Assembly (NCBI GenBank): GCA_963811805.1
Contig: CAWESU010000001.1
Location: 682,001-746,000, forward strand
Origin: DAHUXN01 sp963811805
Lineage (GTDB): Bacteria; Acidobacteriota; Terriglobia; Acidiferrales; UBA7541
DNA length: 64,000 nucleotides
Direction of reading: 5' to 3'
The first letter of the stretch is position 1. Each line of letters begins with the position of its first letter. The translations under genes and the position numbers were made by a program. The notes under the pieces are model-generated. The model searched no databases, was not told where the DNA came from, and saw nothing but the letters and a program-made list of their open reading frames with translations. Shown in pieces: positions 45,278 to 53,047 of this stretch.

Positions 45278-45925
45278 TCAAGCACCCGAGCGCGACTTTG
45301 AACGCCGGGTCAGATTGAGCAGTTCAAGAAAATCTTCATTTGGAAGAGGTGGCCGCTTGTCGATATGCGACAGGTAGCACGATGAGTCTGGCCCCCAGTC
45401 GAAATATAAGCCACAATCTGGCTCCGCGAGCCGGGCTGCGACCTCACGAGGAATCTCAAGAGTCTGCGAGAACAGCATCATTCTCTCTCGGTCTCCGAGC
45501 AACTGGGCGAACACGTCCATTCGGTAGCGTCCCTCAGTAAAGCGGAAAGAGCTTCCATCTCTGGGAGCTAGAAAATGATGATTAGCAGATATCCCCGCTT
45601 CACCAACAAACAATCCACTGCCGCGAACCAACCGTTCATCGCCGTACACCCAAATATTGAAATTTTGATGCGTCTCGTTGCGCGAAAGCGCAACGTGCAT
45701 GCTTTCCACGACGCGACCCCGTTTCGATGTCGCGAAAAGCAGAGTTCGCAAATAGACTTTGGGTAGAGGCGCTTCGTCTCGTGAACGTGGAGTATCTGGC
45801 CCGAAGTATATGACCGTTGGCTGGGTCATTTTGACTGTACCGCGACGGAAAAGCGTCAACCATGCCGTCACGGCTGACATACACAAGGCTAATACGGAGA
45901 TTATGACCGAGATTGGCTCTGCCAT
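45278..45925 (-). CDS. Unknown protein with N-terminal membrane helix
   Basis: The 215-residue product has a membrane helix (ISVIISVLALCMSAVTAWLTLF) followed by a beta-rich cytoplasmic or periplasmic part (VIYFGPDTPRSRDE, VYLRTLLFATSKRGRVVESMHVAL, GRYRMDVFAQLLGDRERMMLF). I start at ATG 45925 rather than 46027 because the helix then lies at the N-terminus. No family was recognised. Confidence 0.55.
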   Translation of the reverse strand: MAEPISVIISVLALCMSAVTAWLTLFRRGTVKMTQPTVIYFGPDTPRSRDEAPLPKVYLRTLLFATSKRGRVVESMHVALSRNETHQNFNIWVYGDERLVRGSGLFVGEAGISANHHFLAPRDGSSFRFTEGRYRMDVFAQLLGDRERMMLFSQTLEIPREVAARLAEPDCGLYFDWGPDSSCYLSHIDKRPPLPNEDFLELLNLTRRSKSRSGA

Positions 45926-46629
45926 CAAAACTAGCCTCAGGCGGCGCGAGCGCTGATTATCCCACAGCGGACTGAACGAACCTAGCATCCCACCGACATA
46001 GTCGTGGACCCAAACCGCAAAGATCACCGAAAACCGGATTTTGTTGGTGAGGTTTCCCCGTTTTTCACCCTCTGTATAGATGAGGGGAGTTTTTGCTCAA
46101 TGCCCAACCACGAGCGTCGGATCGTCGCGGTAACCCGTCAAGCACGCATGGCGACCGACGGGCAGGTCTTGCGGGAGCAATTCAAGCATCTGCAGGTAGG
46201 AGGTTGTGGGATTAGCGTAGGTACACGTCCCCTAAATGGCGAGGAAACGACCGCAGTTATGCCGTGTATTTTGCTGTGCAGGTCCTCCGCCGGGTCGCCG
46301 CAGCAGACGACGAATCCGCGAGACAGGGTGAAGAAGGTAGAAATGACGCTCTGCACTTTTTCACTTGCCACTTCTTCACCTTGTGGCGAAGCGAAATCCT
46401 TTTCCGACAGAGGAACGGAAACGCTGCGAAGAGGAAAGACGCTGTGGACAAAACACCAAATCGGGCGGGAGCGACCCCACTTTTTCGGCTTTCAGCCGCC
46501 CAAAAAGTTCGTGGGGTCGCTCCCGCCCGACACGCTGGTCGCGTGCCGTAGGTTTGCCGCACAGAGATGCGGCAAACAATTTGTAATGCAGGCTGCACTA
46601 CATCTCGAAAAGGAGAAGGAGGAAAGAAC
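45926..46629. other. Non-coding interval with a long hairpin
   Basis: I find no convincing gene in these 704 bases. Open frames on both strands have no protein-like features. The notable element is the perfect inverted repeat at 46462-46529. A GGAGG-type site for the next gene is at its right end. Confidence 0.5.
46462..46529. repeat. Long inverted repeat, 19-bp perfect arms
   Basis: CGGGCGGGAGCGACCCCAC at 46462-46480 is exactly complemented at 46511-46529. The 30 bases between them contain a second, imperfect pairing (CTTTTTCGGCT with AGCCGCCCAAAAAG), so the whole 68 bases can fold into one hairpin. It may be a REP/MITE-like repeat or a strong bidirectional terminator between the minus-strand genes and the integrase cluster. 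Confidence 0.7.
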
Positions 46630-46878
46630 ATGGCACTACTGAAAGCACCGTCGAAACAACCAAAAACTACAACCCTCCAGGTTCGCCTGGAGGAAGAAGT
46701 CAGACACAACTTGGACAGCTACGCCGAGTTCATCGACGCAACCCCGTCCTACGTCGTGAGCGAAGCGCTCAAGCTCCTGTTCAAGAAGGATGACCAGTTC
46801 AAACGCTGGCTGGACCAACGAGCCAACAGTGGCAACCACCAGCAAACCGAAGGAGCAGTCCACACCAAGACCGCATAA
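46630..46878 (+). CDS. Small ribbon-helix-helix-like protein
   Basis: The 82-residue protein has the strand TTTLQVRLEEEV followed by two helices (RHNLDSYAEFID, PSYVVSEALKLLF), the pattern of MetJ/Arc DNA-binding proteins. AGGAGGAAAG precedes the ATG. It is the first of three genes ending with the integrase and could regulate excision. Confidence 0.68.
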   Translation: MALLKAPSKQPKTTTLQVRLEEEVRHNLDSYAEFIDATPSYVVSEALKLLFKKDDQFKRWLDQRANSGNHQQTEGAVHTKTA

Positions 46879-46883
46879 CGCAC

Positions 46884-47300
46884 ATGAAGCCCCGTTCAAA
46901 CCAACCCGGCGCGCGCGAGAATACAGCGTCTTCCCGACAGCATGTCTCGCGCCTTGCACCAGATATCCATTCGACTGCCATCTGCATTAAAGGAAAAAAC
47001 CCGGCAACGCTAAGGTCTTCGCCCCAGAACGGCTCACCAGCAGAACACTTCGAGAACCCGTTGCATGCCGCGCCACAACACGCGGCCACAGGGGGAGATC
47101 GCGGAGGAGAAAGCCATCTCCTGACTGTTCATGAAGTAGCCAGGTTGTTGCAGGTGCCTGTGTCCTGGGTCTATGGACGAATGCGAAAACGGTCTAGGGA
47201 GCGATTGCCGGGCTACCGGCTTGGGAAGTATTGGCGTTTCAGCGAGGACGAAATACTGGCATGGGTCAAACGTCAGTGCGGAGGTCAACATGTTGCTTGA
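46884..47300 (+). CDS. Excisionase-like helix-turn-helix protein
   Basis: The last 60 residues, LLTVHEVARLLQVPVSWVYGRMRKRSRERLPGYRLGKYWRFSEDEILAWV, broken into helix-turn-helix and wing, are typical of the MerR-like AlpA/Xis group. The first 75 residues are low in structure and may not all be translated. It starts five bases after the preceding gene and overlaps the integrase start by eleven bases, as expected for a recombination directionality factor. Confidence 0.72.
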   Translation: MKPRSNQPGARENTASSRQHVSRLAPDIHSTAICIKGKNPATLRSSPQNGSPAEHFENPLHAAPQHAATGGDRGGESHLLTVHEVARLLQVPVSWVYGRMRKRSRERLPGYRLGKYWRFSEDEILAWVKRQCGGQHVA

Positions 47301-48531
47301 CTCCAGCGCTACACTCATCACTGACGCAGAACAAGCCAAGCGGGCCATCGAAGGAGGAACGATGGTTCGCAGGCGTTTTCAACGAGGCTCGCTATTCAAG
47401 CGCGGCAAACGGGAGAAGGTTTGGGTTGCCCGCTGGTGGGAGGATGTCATCAACGCTGACGGAACAATGGGAAGGATGCGCCGGTCAATTGTAATCGGTA
47501 CCGTCGCAGAGTTCGCCACGCGCCGTCTCGCTATGCGTGCTCTCTCAGAGCGGCTTCATTCATTGAACAGCGGAAGTCAGCGGCCACAGACCATGCGCAC
47601 GTTGAAAGATTTCGTGCAGATGGACTGGGAACCCGTTGTGCTCCCGACACTCAAGTACGCAACACAAAGGCATTACGAATACATGCTTGGCGTTCATTTG
47701 ATTCCGATTTTCGGTGAACGGCGGCTCCCCGACATTTCGCGCGAAGCGATCCAGACTTTTCTAGCAGCAAAGCTTCGTGACGGGTTTGCCTGGGAGACCG
47801 TGCACCACATTAGATGCGCGCTAAGCAAAGTGCTGGGCACGGCGGAGGAATGGGACTACATCTCCGACAACCCAGTACGCAAGACACGACTCCCAAGACG
47901 GGAACCCAAATCGGAGCAGTCTATCCTGACTCCGGAGCAAATCAAACAACTACTCATTGCTCTTCCAGAGCCATCCAAATCCGTGACCACCTTGCTGGTT
48001 CTGACGGGACTTCGGATTGGTGAGCTTCTCGCGCTTCGCCGGAAGAGCATCGATTTAGATGCGAGGACGCTCCGCATTACGGAAACCGTTTACGAGGGAC
48101 ACTTCGACAGCCCGAAGACAAAGCGCAGTGTCCGTTCCATTCCAATTGGGTCCGAATCGATCTCCATCCTTTCCGCTCTGCGCAGTAAGGCAGGCGAATC
48201 TGACAGCTTGGTATTTTCAACCTGTTCGGGTCAACCGTTGTGCAGACGGAATCTCTTGCATCGTCACTTGCAGCCCGTGTGCGAAGAGCTCGGTTTGCCG
48301 AAGATTACCTGGCATTCCCTGCGTCACTGCCACGCGACGTTGCTGGATGCTGTAGGAGCACCGCTGGGAACGATACAGGCGTTATTAGGCCACGCGTCGT
48401 CTGAGGTCACACGGCAGATCTATCTGCACGCGATCCCTGCGGAGCAACGCCGAGCGGTGGAAGGAGTGGAGAAACTTCTTATTGGACCCAAATGGACCCA
48501 AATTGGAGAAGTCGCCCAAAGGCCAAATTAG
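47290..48531 (+). CDS. int: Tyrosine-type site-specific integrase
   Basis: The 413-residue protein has an N-terminal arm-binding-like domain (RGSLFKRGKREKVWVARWWED), a core-binding domain, and the catalytic domain with arginine in TGLRIGELLAL, histidine and arginine in WHSLRHCHATLLD, histidine in LLGHASSEV and the nucleophile tyrosine in TRQIYLHAI. GGAGG lies just before ATG 47290. It ends 28 bases before the 3' half of tRNA-Ala, its presumed attachment site. Two perfect tandem TGGACCCAAA repeats lie in its last codons. Confidence 0.9.
   Translation: MLLDSSATLITDAEQAKRAIEGGTMVRRRFQRGSLFKRGKREKVWVARWWEDVINADGTMGRMRRSIVIGTVAEFATRRLAMRALSERLHSLNSGSQRPQTMRTLKDFVQMDWEPVVLPTLKYATQRHYEYMLGVHLIPIFGERRLPDISREAIQTFLAAKLRDGFAWETVHHIRCALSKVLGTAEEWDYISDNPVRKTRLPRREPKSEQSILTPEQIKQLLIALPEPSKSVTTLLVLTGLRIGELLALRRKSIDLDARTLRITETVYEGHFDSPKTKRSVRSIPIGSESISILSALRSKAGESDSLVFSTCSGQPLCRRNLLHRHLQPVCEELGLPKITWHSLRHCHATLLDAVGAPLGTIQALLGHASSEVTRQIYLHAIPAEQRRAVEGVEKLLIGPKWTQIGEVAQRPN
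48483..48502 (+). repeat. Tandem 10-bp repeat in the integrase 3' end
   Basis: TGGACCCAAA occurs twice back to back, encoding G-P-K-W-T-Q. Being about 60-75 bases from the att core, it could be an arm-type integrase-binding site embedded in the coding sequence. Function is inferred from position. Confidence 0.4.
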
Positions 48532-48558
48532 CAACAGACTGATTTGTAGGCAGATAGA

Positions 48559-48603
48559 TGGTGGACGTGACCGGGATCGAACCGGCGACCCCCTGCTTGC
48601 AAA
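48559..48603 (-). pseudogene. 3' half of tRNA-Ala(TGC) with CCA, att site
   Basis: Reading the minus strand: loop TTTGCAA, 3' anticodon strand GCAGG, variable GGGTC, T arm (GCCGG, TTCGATC, CCGGT), acceptor strand CACGTCC, A73 and CCA. Upstream of the loop the sequence is AAAATTCA rather than the CCTGC anticodon strand, so the 5' half is missing. It pairs with the half at 20275-20315: the anticodon stem matches in 5 of 5 and the acceptor in 6 of 7 positions, including the G3-U70 alanine identity pair. The shared core TTTGCAAGCA is the likely crossover sequence. Confidence 0.85.
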
Positions 48604-48944
48604 TGAATTTTAAGAATGCTATGTGGTTGTCTTTTCTTACCTTTACCTATGTCGTGGTACACGGTTTTTGACGGTATTTGGCAGCAGTTGTTCCCAAGTT
48701 GTTCCCGAATTTATTTTCGTGCGTGACCCCCTGCCCGGGATCGACTAATCCGAGTTGTTCCCACGTCTTTTTTAGGAACAACTTGGGAACAGTTGGCGAA
48801 TACGTCTGCCAGTAAACCTGAGCGCCAACCGAGGCGCGACGCCATAACTACACGATTCTAAGGCCGAAGGCGGCGAGTCGCACCACTCTTGAATGTCTTC
48901 CTCGGAAACATCTGGCACAATGGGCACGGTGTAAGTGGGCTGGA
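48604..48944. other. Interval beside the att core, with repeated AGTTGTTCCC
   Basis: No gene is seen in these 341 bases. They hold the AGTTGTTCCC repeat cluster described separately and a second GACCCCCTGC (48725-48734), which echoes the end of the tRNA 3' half. I read it as the other attachment-site arm. Confidence 0.45.
48686..48794. repeat. Cluster of five AGTTGTTCCC-type decamers
   Basis: AGTTGTTCCC occurs directly at 48686-48695, 48697-48706 and 48753-48762, and in inverted, slightly varied form at 48775-48783 and 48785-48794. Such direct and inverted short repeats 80-190 bases from an att core fit arm-type sites for integrase or excisionase. The sequence shows the repeats; the function is inferred. 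Confidence 0.5.
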
Positions 48945-49997
48945 ATGAGCTTCGCTCCGAGATTCACAACTACACACGCCATCACAGCGGCGCTCACAAG
49001 GATTGAGCGCGCTCGTGGATTTCTGGATGCGGCCAAACTGTCGGAAGACTGGATTGGCAGAATGCAGAAGCGCGCCCTCGTGCTTGAGGCTCACCATACG
49101 ACGCATATCGAAGGCACTCAACTGACGCTTGAACAATCCGAGCGCATTTTGGCTGGCAAGAAAGTCCACGGAGCAAGGCCGGACGATGCAAAGGAGCTGC
49201 TGAACTACAAGAAGGCGTTCGAGCTGGTTTCAGATTACTTGGAAAGCGGCGAGCGGATCACCGAAGCCTTGATCAGGCAAATTCACAAGCGCCTGGTTCA
49301 AGGTGTACGAGGAAACAAAGCATCGCCCGGAGAGTATCGCAGGATACAAAATTATATCGTTAACTCGCGCACGGGAGAGAAAATATACACGCCGCCTCCG
49401 CCGCTCGAAGTGCCACCAATGATGACGGACTTTGTTGCTTGGCTGCAAAAAGAAACGCAAATAAATTCAGTGATCGTTGCCGGCATTGCGCAGTTTCAAC
49501 TTGTCCACATACACCCTTTTGTTGACGGCAATGGGCGTTCGGCGCGCTTGCTCTCCACTCTCTGCCTCTATAGAACGGGCTACGATTTCAAACGCCTTTT
49601 CACGATCAGCGAATATTACGACCGCGACCGGCTCGCTTATTACAAGGCGCTCCAAAGTGTGCGCGAGAGCGGGATGGACATGACGGGCTGGCTCGAATAC
49701 TTCACAGAAGGCTTGGGCGCTCAGATGCGAGAAGTCCAGGTCACGGCCGAGCACGTCATTCGCCGCGATGTGATTCTAGCCAAGGCTCGAAAAAATGGCC
49801 TGAAGGATAGGTCGGTCGCGCTGCTCGATTTCCTGCTAACGGCAGGCAAAGCGACGGTGGCGGAGTGCGAAGAGAAACTCAAAGTGAATAGGAGAACGCT
49901 CCAACGCGATTTGAAGCTGCTCGTCGAAAAGGGCCTAGTGAGCGAGGTTGGGACCGGCCCCACGGACCCCACCAAATACTATCAGCCGCTACTATGA
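48945..49997 (+). CDS. Fic-domain protein (AMP-transferase type) with N-terminal inhibitory helix
   Basis: The 350-residue protein has the Fic core HPFVDGNGRSAR (H190-R201), which transfers AMP or another nucleotide-derived group to a target protein. The auto-inhibitory motif TTHIEG (T52 to E56-G57) lies ahead of it, making this a class II Fic whose activity is held in check internally. The C-terminus is a winged helix (VNRRTLQRDLKLLVEKGLV). The last 250 bases are duplicated at 51715-51962. No antitoxin gene is needed or seen. Confidence 0.9.
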   Translation: MSFAPRFTTTHAITAALTRIERARGFLDAAKLSEDWIGRMQKRALVLEAHHTTHIEGTQLTLEQSERILAGKKVHGARPDDAKELLNYKKAFELVSDYLESGERITEALIRQIHKRLVQGVRGNKASPGEYRRIQNYIVNSRTGEKIYTPPPPLEVPPMMTDFVAWLQKETQINSVIVAGIAQFQLVHIHPFVDGNGRSARLLSTLCLYRTGYDFKRLFTISEYYDRDRLAYYKALQSVRESGMDMTGWLEYFTEGLGAQMREVQVTAEHVIRRDVILAKARKNGLKDRSVALLDFLLTAGKATVAECEEKLKVNRRTLQRDLKLLVEKGLVSEVGTGPTDPTKYYQPLL

Positions 49998-50305
49998 CAA
50001 GCTGTGACAGGTCGGTGTGACAAACAAATTCCCTCTCCCTTCGGTTTCGTTCGGCTACGGATTCTGGACTAGCTAGAGGCGGCCAGCTAAAACGAGTCGA
50101 GCATCCCGTCCAGAGCTGTGTCGCGTAGCGACTAAGGTCCCGCTTACCGGTTACTCATCGGGAACTCGTACCCTTGCCTCCGCCCAGTTCCTAAGCGAGA
50201 TTTGGAACAAGACGATTCCATACGTTCCTGCACATTGGATGGAATTGTGGGCGCGATACTCAGCGAAACGATACTGAGTTTGACGAATGATCGAGGAGAG
50301 CAGAG
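49998..50305. other. Intergenic stretch
   Basis: I see no gene in these 308 bases. They begin with TGACA repeats shared with 51959-52010 and contain a small inverted repeat (ACTCAG / CTGAGT near 50258-50279) before the next gene. Confidence 0.4.
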
Positions 50306-50821
50306 GTGAGAAAAGTAATCGTAGGTTTGGTGGTGTTTGCAGTTCTGGCAGGCATCGTGCTGGTTTCCATTCTTTCGCACCCTTCTAAAAAGGCGACTGC
50401 GACGGCGGCGAAGTTGGATCAGAATCAGACACAAAACCAGATAAAGCAAGACAAGGCGGCAGAGGCCGTGCGAGAGCCGGGAACAGTCGCGTTTTGGGAT
50501 GCGATGGATACAGGAGAAGAAGACAAGTGGATGGATTCAGAATATGAGTTTATGCGCACTGTTGTTGGAGAAGTAGGAGAAACTACCGAGAGGTGGTTAG
50601 GCAGTGTGGCTCCGGACCTTGTGTATGTAGAGGCGAGCAAGTGCCAGGGTAATTTGCGACCTTCAGAATCTGAAACCTGTGAGGTTCGATTGAGTAAGAA
50701 GATGGAGAAGATCTTTAGCAAGTGCAGTAATTCGCGGCCAAGTGACGTGCGTTCGTGTGTTGTGAGCATGGATCCAGAAGTGGCGAGTGAGGAAAAAGCG
50801 GAGTGGTCAAAGATAAAGTGA
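50306..50821 (+). CDS. Small membrane-anchored protein of unknown function
   Basis: The 171-residue product has one N-terminal membrane helix (VIVGLVVFAVLAGIVLVSIL), a glutamine/lysine-rich linker and an extracytoplasmic part with four cysteines (CQGN, CEVR, CSNS, CVVS) that could form two disulfides. The start is a GTG after GGAGAGCAGAG. No family was recognised. Confidence 0.6.
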   Translation: MRKVIVGLVVFAVLAGIVLVSILSHPSKKATATAAKLDQNQTQNQIKQDKAAEAVREPGTVAFWDAMDTGEEDKWMDSEYEFMRTVVGEVGETTERWLGSVAPDLVYVEASKCQGNLRPSESETCEVRLSKKMEKIFSKCSNSRPSDVRSCVVSMDPEVASEEKAEWSKIK

Positions 50822-50880
50822 TGAAGCCGTCGCACCAAGACGACATAGTTGCTCGCTAACAGCCGAAAGGGAAAGCTGCC

Positions 50881-51714
50881 GTGGAAACGCTCGAAATTAA
50901 GGGCTACGCAGGACATCCAATTCATTCGCTATGCAATTGGGAGAAGTATGCGATGCCCCTCAACCGCAAGTCGAAGCACTGGAAAGAAGGCCGGAGCGCA
51001 TTTGAGCTTGCCCGACTTTGGACGGGCAACGGAGAACCCGCCGTGCCAACAGTATTGGCAGAACTTCTCAATTCCCACGATGCTACGCGCGGCACGGTGA
51101 TCCGCAGTGGAATCACTGAACATGAAACCCAATTACCGCCCCGCATACACGGCCCACGTTGTCACGATCTTGCGCTTTTCGGAGAACAGGGCCAGTCCGC
51201 CGTCACTATCTGCGTTGAGGCTAAGGCGGATGAGCCTTTCGGTGCTACTGTCGCGGATGAACTACGGAATTCTGCAAAGCGACCGGTTACGGCGTTCCCT
51301 CAACGACTCGATTGGCTTACCCGCTCTTTGCTGGGGCTTGCCGCATTCAAAGGCGAAAGCCACAATATCGTATCCGATCAAATCCGCGACTTGCCCTATC
51401 AGCTCTTGACTGCGATGGCTGGTACGCTGCTCGAAGCAGAGAATCAGCACAGCGCCAAGGCCATTCTTGTGATCCATGAGTTTCGGACACCAAAGACAGC
51501 CGACGAGAAAATGGAGCGCAACGCCATCGAATTGAACCGTTTTCTTCGCCTTCTGCTCCAGCAGAACGGCGCGGTTGACGCGAACTTTCAACTCCGTTGC
51601 GGCCAATTGATTGGTCCTCTGCCATTGCTCGAACGGTCCGTCGCGAAACTCCGCAAGATGCCTTACCAGATTCCTCTTTTCGTCGGGAAAATCCGAACCG
51701 CCTGCGTTGCATAG
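50881..51714 (+). CDS. PD-(D/E)XK-fold-like protein (DUF6946 type)
   Basis: The 277-residue protein contains HDLALFG and VTICVEAKADEPFG, giving the D and E-x-K spacing of PD-(D/E)XK nucleases, in a pattern I associate with DUF6946. Its function is unproven; relatives occur in accessory DNA. The GTG start follows AAAGGGAAAG. It is bracketed by two copies of the fic 3' end, so it came in with, or created, that duplication. Confidence 0.6.
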   Translation: METLEIKGYAGHPIHSLCNWEKYAMPLNRKSKHWKEGRSAFELARLWTGNGEPAVPTVLAELLNSHDATRGTVIRSGITEHETQLPPRIHGPRCHDLALFGEQGQSAVTICVEAKADEPFGATVADELRNSAKRPVTAFPQRLDWLTRSLLGLAAFKGESHNIVSDQIRDLPYQLLTAMAGTLLEAENQHSAKAILVIHEFRTPKTADEKMERNAIELNRFLRLLLQQNGAVDANFQLRCGQLIGPLPLLERSVAKLRKMPYQIPLFVGKIRTACVA

Positions 51715-51962
51715 AGCACGTGATTCGCCGCGATGTGATTCTGGCCAAGGCTCGAAAGAACGGCCTGAAAGATCGGCCCGTCGGGCTGCTCGATTTTCTG
51801 CTCACGGTAGGTAAAGCAACGGTGGCCGAGTGCGAAGAGGAACTGAAAGTGAACAGAAGAACGCTGCAACGCGATCTGAAACTGCTCGTAGAGAAGGGCC
51901 TAGTCAGCGAGGTTGGAACTGGCCCCACGGACCCCACCAAATACTATCAGCCGTTACTATGA
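51715..51962 (+). pseudogene. Duplicated C-terminal piece of the fic gene
   Basis: This encodes EHVIRRDVILAKARKNGLKD and the following winged helix to the same stop as the complete Fic at 48945-49997 (its last 81 residues), with several synonymous and a few amino-acid differences. It lacks the Fic core and any start of its own. The similarity extends past the stop (TGACAAGCTGTGACAGGT), so the direct repeat is about 265 bases. Confidence 0.85.
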
Positions 51963-52010
51963 CAAGCTGTGACAGGTTACTGTGACAAGCTATGACAACC
52001 AACTGTGACA
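51959..52010 (+). repeat. Five CTRTGACA repeats
   Basis: CTATGACA or CTGTGACA occurs five times in 52 bases, with alternating spacing of about 10 and 13. Two or three related units follow the complete fic at 49996-50025. The pattern resembles iterons or clustered operator half-sites, and it lies between the convergent fic copy and ardC. Confidence 0.45.
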
Positions 52011-52012
52011 GC

Positions 52013-52855
52013 CTAGCCTCCGCTTTCGGGAGGCAGAGGCTTGTCCGGCGCGATGGCCGCGATAATTTCCGCTGCCGTGCGCTGCACGAGTTCGAGGCTC
52101 TCAAGCAGCACACTGGCGTCGTCATTCCACAAAGAGATGTAATCCGCGCTCGCCGTTCCGGTCTCGAGGCCGACTGCTTGGCAAACCACAAACGCCACAG
52201 CCTCGGCTTCCGTCTCGCGGATGCGCTTCGTTGTGCTTGTTCGGCGCTCGGCGCGGTGAAGGCGCTCGTGGGCTAGCTCATGCACCAACGTCGCCATGGT
52301 TTCAGCCGGGGACTGGCCGGGTAGCAGCTTAATCTTCCCGCCTTCTGAGACACCCTTCGCGGGGGCGATGTCCTCCGAATATTCCAGCGCAATGCCTTGC
52401 CCCCGAACAAATTGTTCCAGCCGCTCGCAATGAGCACCCGGATCGCCGTTGATGCTGCCGATCTGGGGCAACGGATTTCCTCCGGTCATGCTCTCGTCGA
52501 AAACATAAACAGCACGGAAGCCCGTCAGTGTGCGGGAGTCGCTGGAATCCAAGTTGGCATTTTCCACCTCATTGTTTTCGTTCGTGCGGCGACGAAAGAG
52601 AGGAGCAAAAATCATGATTCCTTTTTCGCCCTTCTTGACGTAGCGTCCGAGCGACTTCCACGTCTGATATCCGGCCACGTGCGTTGCATTGGGGCAAGCG
52701 CGCACGATAAGCATGACGTTGAAAAAGCTGTAACGGTGGAATCGGCCCATCGCTGCGAGATAATTCGTAAGAGCTTCGCTGCGACCGGAATTGAGTGCCG
52801 AGACTAGCTCCTCGATTGCCTTGCTCGTGATTTGCTTAATTTGTTCTTTTTTCAT
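52013..52855 (-). CDS. ArdC-like antirestriction protein with zincin domain
   Basis: The 280-residue protein has an ArdC N-terminal ssDNA-binding-like domain (NYLAAMGRFHRYSFFNVMLIVRACP, VAGYQTWKSLGRYVKKGEKGIMIFAP) and a zinc metallopeptidase motif HELAH. ArdC proteins are carried by conjugative plasmids and protect entering DNA from restriction. Its presence supports a conjugative origin for the right part of the window, together with the relaxase at 62094. Confidence 0.85.
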   Translation of the reverse strand: MKKEQIKQITSKAIEELVSALNSGRSEALTNYLAAMGRFHRYSFFNVMLIVRACPNATHVAGYQTWKSLGRYVKKGEKGIMIFAPLFRRRTNENNEVENANLDSSDSRTLTGFRAVYVFDESMTGGNPLPQIGSINGDPGAHCERLEQFVRGQGIALEYSEDIAPAKGVSEGGKIKLLPGQSPAETMATLVHELAHERLHRAERRTSTTKRIRETEAEAVAFVVCQAVGLETGTASADYISLWNDDASVLLESLELVQRTAAEIIAAIAPDKPLPPESGG

Positions 52856-53047
52856 TTTCTTGTCCTTTCGGTGAGTTGAGATTCGGTCCCTTCAACCAGG
52901 CACAGGGACCGAATCGAAACGCACTCATCGGAAGGGCAAAAAGGAAGTGACTCGCAGTTTGCGGCTGGAGCGGGTTGCAACGGGCGTGACAGGTTGCTAT
53001 TTACCTGGCGCGACCGTTGCTAGCGGAAGCCGCTCAGAGATTCATGG

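Noticed and set aside
46004..46642. 212-codon plus-strand frame before the integrase cluster
   Set aside because: It runs through the 68-bp hairpin and has no protein-like composition or start signal.
20275..48603. A split, trans-spliced tRNA made from the two halves
   Set aside because: Split tRNAs joined in trans are known from archaea, and these halves lack intron-like flanking pairing; integrase-driven inversion explains them better.
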